From Paenibacillus ottowii (lineage in GTDB: Bacteria > Bacillota > Bacilli > Paenibacillales > Paenibacillaceae): a stretch of 64,000 bases of DNA. Position numbers and translations under genes: made by a program. The stretch is from contig NZ_VIJZ01000014.1 in the NCBI RefSeq assembly GCF_006874425.1, forward strand, positions 1-64,000, written 5' to 3'. The notes under the pieces are model-generated. The model was not told where the DNA came from, searched no databases, and worked only from the letters and a program-made list of their open reading frames with translations. This document shows positions 7,992 to 16,391 of the stretch, one piece after another (the first letter of the stretch is position 1; every line of letters begins with the position of its first letter).

Positions 7992-8366
7992 TTGGATAAA
8001 TTAAATGTTTTTGCGCGTATTCACGAAATGGAAACCCAAATGGGACAGTTGCATAGCGATCTGGGTGAATTGAAACTGGCAGTAAAAGAGCTGCTGGAGG
8101 AAAATCAACGACTAACGATTGAAAACGAACAGGTGCGCAAGATGCTCAAACGTGAAGCCTCTGGAGAAGAAAAGACGGCAAGTAAGCCGAAGGCTTCTCC
8201 TACGATCGTCGTTAAGGATGAAGAGGAGACGGGTGAGGTCGTGGGCGAAGGCTACGACAATCTGGCAAGGCTGTATCATGAAGGATTTCATATATGCAAC
8301 GTGTATTACGGACATTTGCGAACGGAAGGCGATTGCCTCTTCTGTCTGTCATTTTTGAATAAATAA
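7992..8366 (+). CDS. yabA: Replication initiation control protein YabA
   Basis: Encodes 124 residues from TTG 7992, six bases after GGGGTGG; the six upstream codons overlap that ribosome site. YabA binds DnaA and DnaN and restrains replication initiation. The N-terminal half is a leucine-rich coiled coil (about residues 5-55). A flexible acidic linker leads to a zinc-binding C-terminal domain with His100, Cys102, Cys115 and Cys118 (FHICNVYYG ... GDCLFCLSF). A strong terminator ends the holB-ricT-yabA run. Confidence 0.93.
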   Translation: MDKLNVFARIHEMETQMGQLHSDLGELKLAVKELLEENQRLTIENEQVRKMLKREASGEEKTASKPKASPTIVVKDEEETGEVVGEGYDNLARLYHEGFHICNVYYGHLRTEGDCLFCLSFLNK

Positions 8367-8370
8367 AAAC

Positions 8371-8403
8371 AAGCCGTAGGAGTAAGATGCCTACGGCTTT
8401 TTT
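8371..8403 (+). terminator. Terminator after yabA
   Basis: Perfect 10-bp arms AAGCCGTAGG / CCTACGGCTT with a nine-base loop and a T-run. Confidence 0.9.
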
Positions 8404-8455
8404 GTAAGAAAGTATGAGTAAAAATGCGATTTTAGTTATAGGACAGGAGAACATT

Positions 8456-9214
8456 ATGTACGAAAATGAAAAGAAGTCTGAACGAATTGATGATTTGCTT
8501 TCACATAATCTGCGTATTATCCAAAGTGATGAAGTGTTCAGCTTTTCGATGGATGCAGTCTTGCTGGCACGATTTGCTGGTATTCCGTATCAGCGTGGGA
8601 GGATTCTGGATCTGTGCACAGGTAACGGGGTTGTTCCCCTACTGTTGACGACACGCACCAAAGCATCTATTGAAGGAATTGAGATTCAACCACGCTTGGC
8701 AGATATGGCTAGGCGGAGTGTCAGTTTGAACGGATTAGAAGAAGCGATACAGATCCGGGAAGGAGACCTGCGCGAGCTGGTTCAAATTACGGGACATGGC
8801 GTGTATGATGCGATTACTGTGAATCCTCCCTACATGCCGCTAAATGGTAGCGATATCAAGCTGAATCCTCATCAGGCCATTGCCCGCCATGAGGTGAACT
8901 GTACACTGGAAGAAGTCATTCAGGCATGTACCCAGCTTGTCCGTAATGGAGGGAAAGTATCAATGGTTCATCGCCCACAGCGGCTAGGTGAGATTATAAC
9001 CTTGATGCGCAATTATAATTTGGAGCCCAAGCGGATACGTTTTGTTCACCCACGGGTTCATATGGAAGCAAATATGGTGCTTGTTGAAGCAATGCGTGAC
9101 GGCAAACCGGAGGTTCGTCTGTTACCCCCACTCATTGTATATCAGGAAGATAGGAACTATACTCAGGAAATAAGAGAAATCTATGGAGAAGTCAGCAAGG
9201 GGGATTCCGTGTGA
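8456..9214 (+). CDS. yabB: SAM-dependent tRNA adenine methyltransferase, YabB/TrmN6 family
   Basis: Encodes 252 residues from ATG 8456, eight bases after AGGAG. The SAM-binding motif I is LDLCTGNGV (51-59) and the N6-adenine methylase motif NPPY is at 123-126. The family includes E. coli TrmN6 (YfiC), which methylates A37 of tRNA-Val. A C-terminal motif FVHPRVHMEANMVLVEA is typical. The TGA overlaps the GTG of rsmI, so the two are translationally coupled. yazA, which lies between them in B. subtilis, is absent. Confidence 0.9.
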   Translation: MYENEKKSERIDDLLSHNLRIIQSDEVFSFSMDAVLLARFAGIPYQRGRILDLCTGNGVVPLLLTTRTKASIEGIEIQPRLADMARRSVSLNGLEEAIQIREGDLRELVQITGHGVYDAITVNPPYMPLNGSDIKLNPHQAIARHEVNCTLEEVIQACTQLVRNGGKVSMVHRPQRLGEIITLMRNYNLEPKRIRFVHPRVHMEANMVLVEAMRDGKPEVRLLPPLIVYQEDRNYTQEIREIYGEVSKGDSV

Positions 9215-10092
9215 CGGCAGCTGTACAAAAAAGCTTTAGTAACCGTGAGGAGGAACGGGGGAAGTTATACCTCGTTGCCACACCCATTGGCAATCTGGAC
9301 GATATGACCTTTAGGGCGATTAACACTCTAAAGTCATGCAGTATTATCGCTGCCGAGGATACACGGCAAACACGCAAACTGCTCACACATTTCGACATCA
9401 CGCCGGAAATGCTCTTCAGTTACCATGAACATAATAAGGCTGCCAGTGGGCCTGAGCTGATACGTTATATAATAGAAGGAAAAAATTTGGCGCTGGTTAG
9501 CGATGCTGGCCTACCAGCCATTTCCGATCCCGGTTCGGATCTGGTCAAGCTGGCACTTGAAGCAGACATCAGCGTTATTCCTATCCCCGGGGCAAATGCG
9601 GCACTATCGGCTTTAATCGCTTCAGGCCTGGATACGGAGAGGTTTACCTTCGCTGGTTTTCCACCAAGGGAAAAAAAGGATTTGGAAAAGTTGTTGCAAT
9701 CATTTCAGGTATCCCATGGCACGATTCTTTTTTATGAATCGCCTCATCGAATTGTTAAGACGTTGACGGTATTAAAGGAAACATTAGGATCACGCAAAGT
9801 GGTGCTTGCCCGTGAACTGACCAAGCTGCATGAGGAATGGGTGCGGGGAACGGTGGAGCAGTGTCTTGCAAAACTAGAGGAAAACCCGCCGATTGGTGAA
9901 TACTGTCTGGTTGTTGAGGGGAAAAACGAAGCAGAAGAGGAACAGGAGCGTCAGGCATGGTGGCAAGACTTATCTTTGGAATCTCATGTCGCGCATTACG
10001 AGTCAGAGGGGCTTACCCGCAAGGATGCCATGAAGCGTACAGCCACAGACCGTTCAATTTCCAAGAGGGATGTGTACAACGCACTCCTATGA
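9211..10092 (+). CDS. rsmI: 16S rRNA 2'-O-methyltransferase RsmI
   Basis: Encodes 293 residues and starts at a GTG overlapping the yabB stop. RsmI 2'-O-methylates C1402 of 16S rRNA, in the decoding centre. The signature N-terminus LYLVATPIGNLDDMTFRA, the AAEDTRQTRKLL motif and the SAM-site SDAGLPAISDPG are all intact. The C-terminal region SISKRDVYNALL is a short helical tail found in Gram-positive members. The gene is followed by the abrB terminator on the other strand. Confidence 0.96.
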   Translation: MTAAVQKSFSNREEERGKLYLVATPIGNLDDMTFRAINTLKSCSIIAAEDTRQTRKLLTHFDITPEMLFSYHEHNKAASGPELIRYIIEGKNLALVSDAGLPAISDPGSDLVKLALEADISVIPIPGANAALSALIASGLDTERFTFAGFPPREKKDLEKLLQSFQVSHGTILFYESPHRIVKTLTVLKETLGSRKVVLARELTKLHEEWVRGTVEQCLAKLEENPPIGEYCLVVEGKNEAEEEQERQAWWQDLSLESHVAHYESEGLTRKDAMKRTATDRSISKRDVYNALL

Positions 10093-10107
10093 GTACGTGT
10101 CTAAACA

Positions 10108-10148
10108 AAAAAGGGCCTTCCAACGGTTGGGTTCAAACCGTGGAAGGC
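10108..10148 (-). terminator. Terminator of abrB (minus strand), perhaps also ending rsmI
   Basis: Long stem GCCTTCCACGG / CCGTTGGAAGGC read on the minus strand, followed there by a run of six T. The plus strand lacks a T-run after the stem. Confidence 0.75.
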
Positions 10149-10216
10149 AACAAGGAGTATATATGAAAAAGGTTAGAATTAACAATCTCTGATAAGTCTA
10201 TTATATACTAAAATTC

Positions 10217-10471
10217 TCAGTTTGTCACAGGTGTTGGGATTTCAGAAATGCAATCTTGGCAAACAATTTTCCCTTTGAAGTAAATTACGTTCTCAGCATT
10301 GCCGCAGAAGATACAAGCAGGCTCGTATTTTTTAAGCATGATGCGCTCACCATCAACGTAAATTTCCAAAGCGTCTTTCTCTCCGATTCCCAGGGTACGG
10401 CGCAATTCGATTGGAATAACTACACGTCCGAGCTCGTCAACTTTTCTTACAATACCAGTGGATTTCATCAT
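10217..10471 (-). CDS. abrB: Transition-state regulator AbrB with a four-cysteine C-terminal tail
   Basis: Encodes 84 residues. The N-terminal swapped-hairpin DNA-binding domain (about residues 3-50) is nearly identical to B. subtilis AbrB: STGIVRKVDELGRVVIPIE. The C-terminal part differs: instead of the B. subtilis multimerisation segment it has Cys53, Cys56, Cys71 and Cys74 in two CxxC pairs, a likely zinc ribbon. AbrB represses stationary-phase genes during growth and is itself shut off by Spo0A-phosphate. A GAGAGGAG site precedes the two possible ATG starts. A strong 0A box lies upstream. In B. subtilis, abrB is also next to yabC/rsmI. Confidence 0.93.
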   Translation of the reverse strand: MMKSTGIVRKVDELGRVVIPIELRRTLGIGEKDALEIYVDGERIMLKKYEPACIFCGNAENVIYFKGKIVCQDCISEIPTPVTN

Positions 10472-10801
10472 AATAAATCAGGCTCCTCTCGCCGTTTAAA
10501 ATAATATAAGTGTCATGATTCGACAAAATTTTCTCTTTTCTGATATTTACTATACCAACGATTCCCAAAACAGTCAACCTAAAAAAAGTAGTAACAGCCT
10601 AATTATGCAAAAGTATTTAGAACAAAGAGCTTTATTCATGTACCTTACCTTATTTTACGGATGATTTGCCTTATTGTCGATTTGGAAATGTCGAAAAGTG
10701 ATAATTCGACAAAATACGACAAACAATGTCGAATAAGGGAGAGCGTTTAGGATTTTATTGTATTTTAATCCATTATTCCGAATATTAAAGGAGTTGATAT
10801 C
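10472..10801. promoter_or_regulatory. Divergent control region abrB / HD hydrolase with a cluster of Spo0A boxes
   Basis: Copies of the Spo0A-box core TGTCGAA, on either strand, lie at 10519-10527 (minus, TTTGTCGAA), 10689-10695, 10705-10713 (minus, TTTGTCGAA) and 10727-10733. One-mismatch copies lie at 10674-10680 and 10717-10723. The first lies just before abrB, as expected for Spo0A repression. The other five form a dense cluster of about 60 bases before the HD-hydrolase gene. Sites are seen directly; regulation is inferred from B. subtilis. Confidence 0.75.
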
Positions 10802-12085
10802 TTGCACCAGCCACTCAGTGAAGAAAAGGTTTTTAAGGACCCGGTACATAATTACATCCATGTTCAGGATACAGTGATATGGCGGTTAATCAATACACCG
10901 GAGTTTCAACGTTTACGGCGTATTCGCCAGTTAGGCACATCTTACCTTACGTTTCATGGAGCCGAGCACAGCCGGTTTTCACACTCATTGGGCGTATACG
11001 AGATTACCAGACGTATTATTTCTCAATTTGAACGTGGAGATTTCCCCGACTGGCCGAAGGAAGAGAGACTAGTCGCTCTGTGTGCCGCTCTGTTGCACGA
11101 TGTGGGGCATGGGCCCTTTTCTCATTCGATTGAAGAAGCCTTTCATATGAACCACGAGGATTGGACATGTCGCATCGTACTGGGCGACACGAAGATCAAC
11201 GCAGTGCTACGGCAAGTCGATGAGAAGCTGCCACAACAAGTGGCTGCGGTTATAGCCAAAACGTATGATAAGCCGATCGTAGTCAATCTGGTAACAAGTC
11301 CGCTGGATGCTGACCGTATGGATTATTTGTTGCGGGATGCTCATTCGACAGGTGTTAACTACGGGACGATTGATTTGGATCGTATTTTACGTCTGCTGCG
11401 TCCGCATAATGGGCGAATTGTTGTGAAGGAGTCGGGGATGCATGCAGTCGAAGATTATCTAATGTCACGCTATCAGATGTACTGGCAAATTTATTTCCAT
11501 CCTGTAACACGCAGCTCGGAAATCCTGTTACGTAAAATTTTCAAGAGAGCAAAGGAATTGTTCAAAAACGGATATGAATTTGGTTTTCTGCTTGATCCGC
11601 TGCCTGATCTGTTCAAAGGAGAGCTTACCGTGGAGCAGTATTTGATGCTCGATGAGTCTTTGATTCAGACAGTGTTTAGCCAATGGAAACGAGAAAAGGA
11701 CGAAATTTTAAGTGATTTGAGCAGTCGGTTTATGGACCGTAGATTGTATAAATATGTAGAGATTGAAAATATGGATACAGATACCGTTAACCATATTCGA
11801 GAGGCTTTGGAAAAGGCTGGATTGGACCCGGAGTATGATCTTGAAATTGATTTTCCGACAGATCTTCCTTATGATGTGTTTCGACAGGGCGGTTCAACGG
11901 ACAATCAGATTTTGCTGCTCGGACGTCAGGGCGAGGTGCGGGAAATATCTGAAGTTTCGGAAATCGTACGTTCAATAAGTGGTATTCACCGAGGGAAATA
12001 TCATATGTATTTTCCCCAGAATAAACTGAACGGGGTAAAAGACAGGCTTCCTTCCGAAATAAGTAATTATTTTGTCAAACAATAG
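10802..12085 (+). CDS. HD-domain phosphohydrolase (YwfO-like, dGTPase-related)
   Basis: Encodes 427 residues from TTG 10802, with AAAGGAG just upstream. The HD metal site is complete: His61 in HSRFSHS, His99-Asp100 in LLHDVGHGPFSH and Asp169 in SPLDADRMDYL. The FKDPVHNYI N-terminus and RQLGTS motif place it with YwfO-type hydrolases related to deoxynucleoside-triphosphate triphosphohydrolases and SAMHD1. The substrate is not known from sequence. It occupies the place of metS in B. subtilis and lies behind a cluster of Spo0A boxes, suggesting control at the onset of sporulation. Confidence 0.85.
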   Translation: MHQPLSEEKVFKDPVHNYIHVQDTVIWRLINTPEFQRLRRIRQLGTSYLTFHGAEHSRFSHSLGVYEITRRIISQFERGDFPDWPKEERLVALCAALLHDVGHGPFSHSIEEAFHMNHEDWTCRIVLGDTKINAVLRQVDEKLPQQVAAVIAKTYDKPIVVNLVTSPLDADRMDYLLRDAHSTGVNYGTIDLDRILRLLRPHNGRIVVKESGMHAVEDYLMSRYQMYWQIYFHPVTRSSEILLRKIFKRAKELFKNGYEFGFLLDPLPDLFKGELTVEQYLMLDESLIQTVFSQWKREKDEILSDLSSRFMDRRLYKYVEIENMDTDTVNHIREALEKAGLDPEYDLEIDFPTDLPYDVFRQGGSTDNQILLLGRQGEVREISEVSEIVRSISGIHRGKYHMYFPQNKLNGVKDRLPSEISNYFVKQ

Positions 12086-12127
12086 ACAAATATATAGAAA
12101 TGTAAGTAAAAAGAGGAGATGAAAACC

Positions 12128-12898
12128 TTGGATTTATTCGACACTCATACTCACTTGGATGCACCACAATTTGACGAGGATCGTGAAGAAGTTATAGCAC
12201 GTGCTGTCGAATCAGGAGTAACACGGATGATTAATATCGGATTTAATCGTGAGACCATTCCATCCACCATGAAGCTAGCTGAGACGTATGATTTTATTTA
12301 TGCGGCCGTTGGATGGCATCCGCAGGATGCTATTACAATGCAGGAAGGGGACTTAGAATGGATTGCATCGTTATGCAGTCATAAAAAGGTTGTAGCGATC
12401 GGAGAGATCGGTCTGGATTATTATTGGGATACATCACCAAAGGATGTGCAGCAGCAGGTACTTCGAAATCAAATTGGCCTGGCACGTGAGCTCAACATGC
12501 CAATTGTTATCCATAATCGAGATGCACATGAAGATATTGTGAGGATTTTACGGGAGGAAAAGGCGAGCGAGATTGGCGGGGTTATGCACTCCTTTTCAGG
12601 GAGCTGGGAGACAGCCAAAATGGTGCTGGATATGGGTTTCCACCTTTCATTCGGCGGGCCTATAACGTTCAAAAATGCCAAGCAGCCAAAAGAGGTGCTG
12701 GCCCAGGTTCCGCTGGACCGTCTGCTTATTGAAACGGACTCACCTTACCTGACACCCCATCCGTTTCGCGGGAAACGAAATGAGTCAGCACATGTGAGAC
12801 TGGTGGCAGAGGCAGCCGCCCAAATTAAGGGAATTACGGTGGAGGAATTGGTATCCATTACTACCCAAAATGCCTTGGAACGATTTGACATTAAGTGA
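12128..12898 (+). CDS. tatD: TatD family metal-dependent DNase
   Basis: Encodes about 256 residues. TTG 12128 is the preferred start, nine bases after AGAGGAG; an in-frame ATG at 12119 abuts that site. The TIM-barrel amidohydrolase metal ligands are visible: His7 and His9 in DTHTHLD, the glutamate of AIGEIGLDYYW, histidines in VIHNRDAH and MHSFSG, and the aspartate of LLIETDSPYLTPHPFRG. Family members are 3'-5' exonucleases or related hydrolases (YabD in B. subtilis). It is followed by the riboswitch region of yabE. Confidence 0.94.
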   Translation: MDLFDTHTHLDAPQFDEDREEVIARAVESGVTRMINIGFNRETIPSTMKLAETYDFIYAAVGWHPQDAITMQEGDLEWIASLCSHKKVVAIGEIGLDYYWDTSPKDVQQQVLRNQIGLARELNMPIVIHNRDAHEDIVRILREEKASEIGGVMHSFSGSWETAKMVLDMGFHLSFGGPITFKNAKQPKEVLAQVPLDRLLIETDSPYLTPHPFRGKRNESAHVRLVAEAAAQIKGITVEELVSITTQNALERFDIK

Positions 12899-13020
12899 AA
12901 AAGCGAAGAAAACAATCAAAATAAAGAGTTAGACGGAGCTAATTATGATTTTGTTGCAGTAAACTCAGGAATATTACAAACTTTTAACCGAATTTTTTAA
13001 AAAATGTACTTGAAACCTGC

Positions 13021-13050
13021 TTTACAACATGCATGCAAACAGGATATCAT
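13021..13050 (+). promoter_or_regulatory. Candidate promoter of the c-di-AMP riboswitch
   Basis: TTTACA, 18-base spacer, TATCAT: one mismatch to each sigma-A hexamer, placed about 55 bases before the aptamer. A TTGTTGA...TCAACAA hairpin (13066-13088) lies between. Confidence 0.4.
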
Positions 13051-13106
13051 CTTTTCAGTGAATTGTTGTTGAGTGTAAACATCAACAAATCATTTCATGA
13101 ACCAGT

Positions 13107-13378
13107 CTCGCTGAGTCCCTTTTACAGGGAACGGGGGAACCGATATGGCTTACAGTACGTCCGGCGTATGTGCAGGAGAGAATGTCTCTTCAGCAGCCGG
13201 CTCGACCGAAATTCAAATCCTGGATGGGATTGAACAGGTAGAGAAGCCGTATTTCGATTTCTTTCTGGGTCTTCGGGGTGAATGTGAAGGCGACCGCCAT
13301 GAGCGGTTGACCTAAGCTAGGGCGACTCTCTACGTCCGAACCCGACAGCTAACCCCGTAAGCGTAACAAGAGAGAAGC
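13107..13378 (+). ncRNA. Cyclic-di-AMP riboswitch (ydaO/yuaA type)
   Basis: The conserved blocks of the ydaO aptamer are present in order: GGGGGAACCGATATGGC near 13133, GGGGTGAATGTGAAGGCGAC near 13277, and CCGAACCCGACAGCTAACCC followed by CGTAAGCG at 13335-13363. The class senses c-di-AMP and usually switches expression off at high ligand, often before cell-wall hydrolase or potassium-transport genes. Here it precedes yabE, and a terminator stem with T-run follows (13419-13463), fitting an OFF switch by termination. Outer helix boundaries are estimated. Confidence 0.93.
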
Positions 13379-13418
13379 CAACTCGTGCATGAGTTTTCCC
13401 GCATATTCACACATGTCG

Positions 13419-13463
13419 GAAGCCACGAAAGAGCTCTCTAGTCTCTTTCTTTGGCTTTTTTTG
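13419..13463 (+). terminator. Riboswitch-controlled terminator before yabE
   Basis: Stem with arms AAGCCA...AAGAG and CTCTTT...TGGCTT, followed by seven T, between the c-di-AMP aptamer and yabE. It is the presumed expression platform. Confidence 0.75.
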
Positions 13464-13650
13464 TTGTGAATAAAAGAAAATCTGTCATCATACTGTGGTT
13501 AAACAGGGGAGGACAGCATGCCGCGAAGACGGGTACATGGTGCAGGACAGTCGCAGTACGGGCTTGTCTTGTAGAAAATCTGTTATAGTCACGTCAACGA
13601 TCAACTATGTCTTACTCCAGACGGCGGGCTATGTAAGGAGGACGGAGGAA

Positions 13651-14802
13651 ATGGGCATTTTCCGAAAAGGGGAGACCACCCATGAGTCACGCTCATCCAG
13701 CATGTCTTACGTATTGCGTTGGAAGCAAGAGAATGTGCGCCAGGCGGTTTTGGTTGCTATTTTTCTAATCGCACTAACGATTATGATTTCAATTCTGATG
13801 TACACGCAATCTAAAAAACAAGTCTTTTTTGTCATCGATGGTAAGGCATCTGCGGTAGAAACCCGGGAATCCAAGCTCCAAGATTTGCTCAATGAGCATT
13901 CTATTTCACTTCAGCCGCATGATACAATATCCATGCCGCTTAACGGAGCAGTACAGGATGGGGACCGCGTAGTTATTAAACGTGCCAATCAGGTTAAAGT
14001 GTCCTCAGGCAATGAGACGAAAAAGCTGTACACAACAGAAAATACAGTAGAGGGTGCGATTCGCACATCGGGCTATAAATTATCATCAATCGATAAAGTT
14101 TACCCTGCATTGGATGCCTCTGTTTCGGCTAACATGGACATAAAAATCGTCCGTGTGAAGAAACAGCAGGTTGCACAGAAAAAACAGGTGCCTTATCAGG
14201 TCATCAAAACGGCCGATCCAAGTCTCTATAAAGGCGATAATCGAGTCATTCAAAGTGGCAAATCGGGTGTGGTAGTTCAGCATGTTCAAAAGGTATACCA
14301 TGATGGAAAGCTGGTATCCAAACAGCTGATCAACAAGGAAGTCACACAGAATCGCGTGGATAAGGTAATCGCAGTAGGAACGAAGAAAAAACCGGTCGTT
14401 CTGGCTGCTTCCGTTGGCCCTAGAGATGCGGTTAAGGCGACAACGGTTAGTTCGGGCAATGCTGTCCGTAAATCAGGTATTAATTTTAAATATAGCAAGG
14501 TTTTACAGAACGTCTCCATGACGGCGTACTCCTCACAGGAGTCAGGTATCGGTACACGTACGGCCTCCGGCACGCGTGTCACGGAAGGACGTACCATCGC
14601 TGTCGATCCGAGTGTAATTCCAATCGGCTGGTGGGTGTATATTGAAGGGGTGGGCTTCCGCCGTGCGGAGGATACCGGTGGCGCCATTAAAGGCCACAAA
14701 ATCGATGTGTATTATGAGAGTTTGAGCCGGGCTAACCAATTTGGTCGCAAGCACGGTAAAACCGTATATGTGATCGGACCTGTAAAGCCAGAAATCAACT
14801 AA
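13651..14802 (+). CDS. yabE: YabE-type cell-wall protein with DUF348, G5 and 3D domains
   Basis: Encodes 383 residues from ATG 13651, nine bases after AAGGAGG; the frame is open further upstream but without support. One membrane segment at residues 31-51 anchors an extracytoplasmic part. DUF348 ubiquitin-like modules follow (FFVIDGKASAVETRESKL, then LYTTENTVEGAI). A G5 domain comes next (VPYQVIKTADPSLYKG ... VDKVIAVGTKK). The C-terminal 3D domain of lytic transglycosylases carries aspartates in AVDPSVIPIG, AEDTGGAI and KIDVYY. It resembles resuscitation-promoting and Sps wall hydrolases and should cleave peptidoglycan. The upstream riboswitch puts wall hydrolysis under c-di-AMP. Confidence 0.93.
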   Translation: MGIFRKGETTHESRSSSMSYVLRWKQENVRQAVLVAIFLIALTIMISILMYTQSKKQVFFVIDGKASAVETRESKLQDLLNEHSISLQPHDTISMPLNGAVQDGDRVVIKRANQVKVSSGNETKKLYTTENTVEGAIRTSGYKLSSIDKVYPALDASVSANMDIKIVRVKKQQVAQKKQVPYQVIKTADPSLYKGDNRVIQSGKSGVVVQHVQKVYHDGKLVSKQLINKEVTQNRVDKVIAVGTKKKPVVLAASVGPRDAVKATTVSSGNAVRKSGINFKYSKVLQNVSMTAYSSQESGIGTRTASGTRVTEGRTIAVDPSVIPIGWWVYIEGVGFRRAEDTGGAIKGHKIDVYYESLSRANQFGRKHGKTVYVIGPVKPEIN

Positions 14803-14861
14803 AACAGGTTGTGTATGTTGAGGGCAATGCGATAGTATTAACAACATAGTTATGCCATGCT

Positions 14862-14890
14862 AAGAAGAGGATATCCTCTTCTTATTTTGT
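14862..14890 (+). terminator. Terminator after yabE
   Basis: Perfect 22-bp palindrome made of AAGAAGAGGAT and ATCCTCTTCTT, followed by ATTTTGTTTT. Confidence 0.75.
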
Positions 14891-14942
14891 TTTCAAAAGC
14901 AGGGAAAGATAAATATATGTTGCTGTGTAGCAGTGGAGGTAA

Positions 14943-15494
14943 ATGAAGATGATCAAGGAAGTGATCGTGGTAGAAGGCCGGGATGACACGGTAGCCATTC
15001 GCCGTGCTGTCGAGGCAGATACGATAGAAACTGGCGGTTCAGCTATTAATAAAATGACGCTGCGCAAAATTGCATTGGCGCAGGAACGGCGGGGGGTCAT
15101 TATTTTAACTGACCCTGATCATGCAGGGGAGCGTATCCGTAAAATCATTGCCTCCAAGGTCCCGGGCTGCAAGCAGGCTTTTATACCTGAGGCAGAGGCG
15201 ACACGCAAAGGGGATATTGGCGTGGAGAATGCCTCGCCAGAAGCCATCAGACATGCCCTCGCGCGGGTACATACGACAGTAGAGGATGCCGAACCACTGA
15301 TTGAATGGGCAGACTTGATTGACGCTGGACTTATCACTCACCCAAATGCTGCTGCACGCCGAATGGCCTTGGGGAATATACTGGGTATTGGCTATTGTAA
15401 CGGAAAGCAGCTACATAAACGGCTCTCTGTGTTTCAGATCAGCCGTGAGGAATTTGCCAGTGCGCTGGCACAAATTGAAAGTGAAGGATTGTGA
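14943..15494 (+). CDS. rnmV: Ribonuclease M5
   Basis: Encodes 183 residues with a Toprim domain: VVEGRDDT near the N-terminus and LTDPDHAGERIR carrying the acidic metal ligands. RNase M5 makes the final cuts that mature 5S rRNA, with ribosomal protein L18. GTGGAGG precedes the ATG; a second ATG two codons in is possible. The stop is eight bases before the ksgA start, so the two are one transcript, as in B. subtilis. Confidence 0.96.
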   Translation: MKMIKEVIVVEGRDDTVAIRRAVEADTIETGGSAINKMTLRKIALAQERRGVIILTDPDHAGERIRKIIASKVPGCKQAFIPEAEATRKGDIGVENASPEAIRHALARVHTTVEDAEPLIEWADLIDAGLITHPNAAARRMALGNILGIGYCNGKQLHKRLSVFQISREEFASALAQIESEGL

Positions 15495-15501
15495 TATCCG
15501 T

Positions 15502-16386
15502 ATGACAGGGATTCAAGATATAGCAACACCGCGGCGTACGAAGGAAATTATTCAAAGGCACGGTTTTTCGTTCAAAAAAAGCTTGGGACAAAACTTCCTG
15601 ATTGATCAAAATATTCTGAGCAAGATTGTAAATGCTGCCGGATTGGATGATACAAAAGGCGCCCTTGAAATCGGTCCAGGGATTGGAGCTTTGACCGAGA
15701 AATTGGCGCAATCTGCTAAGGTGGTTACTGCTGTCGAGATTGATCAGCGACTGCTGCCCATTCTTGAAGAGGTGCTAGCCCCTTACGAGCATGTAAAGGT
15801 TCGTCACGGAGACGTGTTGAAGCTGGATCTGCGTGAGGTGTTTGCAGCCGATTTTGCAGACGTGAGTAAAGTGAGTGTCGTGGCTAATCTTCCGTATTAC
15901 GTCACCACACCGATTCTGATGCGGTTGCTAGAGGACAAGCTTCCTCTGGAGAATATCGTCGTTATGATTCAAAAGGAGGTAGCTGAGCGTATGGCTGCGT
16001 CTCCTGGTACAAAGGATTACGGAAGCTTGAGCATAGCCGTGCAATATTACAGCGAGCCTGAGTTAGTCTGCACGGTGCCGAATACCGTATTTATTCCTCA
16101 GCCGAACGTTGAATCGGCAGTTATTCGGTTACGTGTACGAGAAGTTCCTCCGGTAGAAGTGGTCGACGAGAAGCATTTCTTTGAAGTGGTTCATGCCGCG
16201 TTTGCCCAGCGTCGTAAAACGATTTCCAATAATTTAAAAAGCCGCTTCTTCACCAAAGAGAACAGAGACACGCTGGAGCCGCTTTTGCAACAAGCTGGTA
16301 TTGAACCTTCCCGACGAGGCGAAACGCTGAGTATCGAGGAATTTGCGCGTCTCAGCGCCGTGCTGTTGGAAGCCGGAATATCCTAA
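15502..16386 (+). CDS. ksgA: 16S rRNA dimethyladenosine transferase KsgA
   Basis: Encodes 294 residues from ATG 15502. The frame is open further back inside rnmV, but family members start just before this TPRRTKEIIQRHGF block. KsgA dimethylates A1518 and A1519 of 16S rRNA, a late step in 30S assembly. Visible are QNFLID, the SAM motif LEIGPGIGALTEKLA, the acidic VTAVEIDQR and the catalytic NLPY in VVANLPYYVTTP. AAGGA lies 13 bases upstream inside rnmV. Confidence 0.95.
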   Translation: MTGIQDIATPRRTKEIIQRHGFSFKKSLGQNFLIDQNILSKIVNAAGLDDTKGALEIGPGIGALTEKLAQSAKVVTAVEIDQRLLPILEEVLAPYEHVKVRHGDVLKLDLREVFAADFADVSKVSVVANLPYYVTTPILMRLLEDKLPLENIVVMIQKEVAERMAASPGTKDYGSLSIAVQYYSEPELVCTVPNTVFIPQPNVESAVIRLRVREVPPVEVVDEKHFFEVVHAAFAQRRKTISNNLKSRFFTKENRDTLEPLLQQAGIEPSRRGETLSIEEFARLSAVLLEAGIS

Positions 16387-16391
16387 ACTGG

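Noticed and set aside
13033..13233. 66-codon ORF inside the riboswitch
   Set aside because: It covers conserved aptamer sequence; the RNA explains the conservation.
13495..13650. N-terminal extension of yabE
   Set aside because: It has no fitting ribosome site, and the ATG at 13651 has AAGGAGG at ideal distance.
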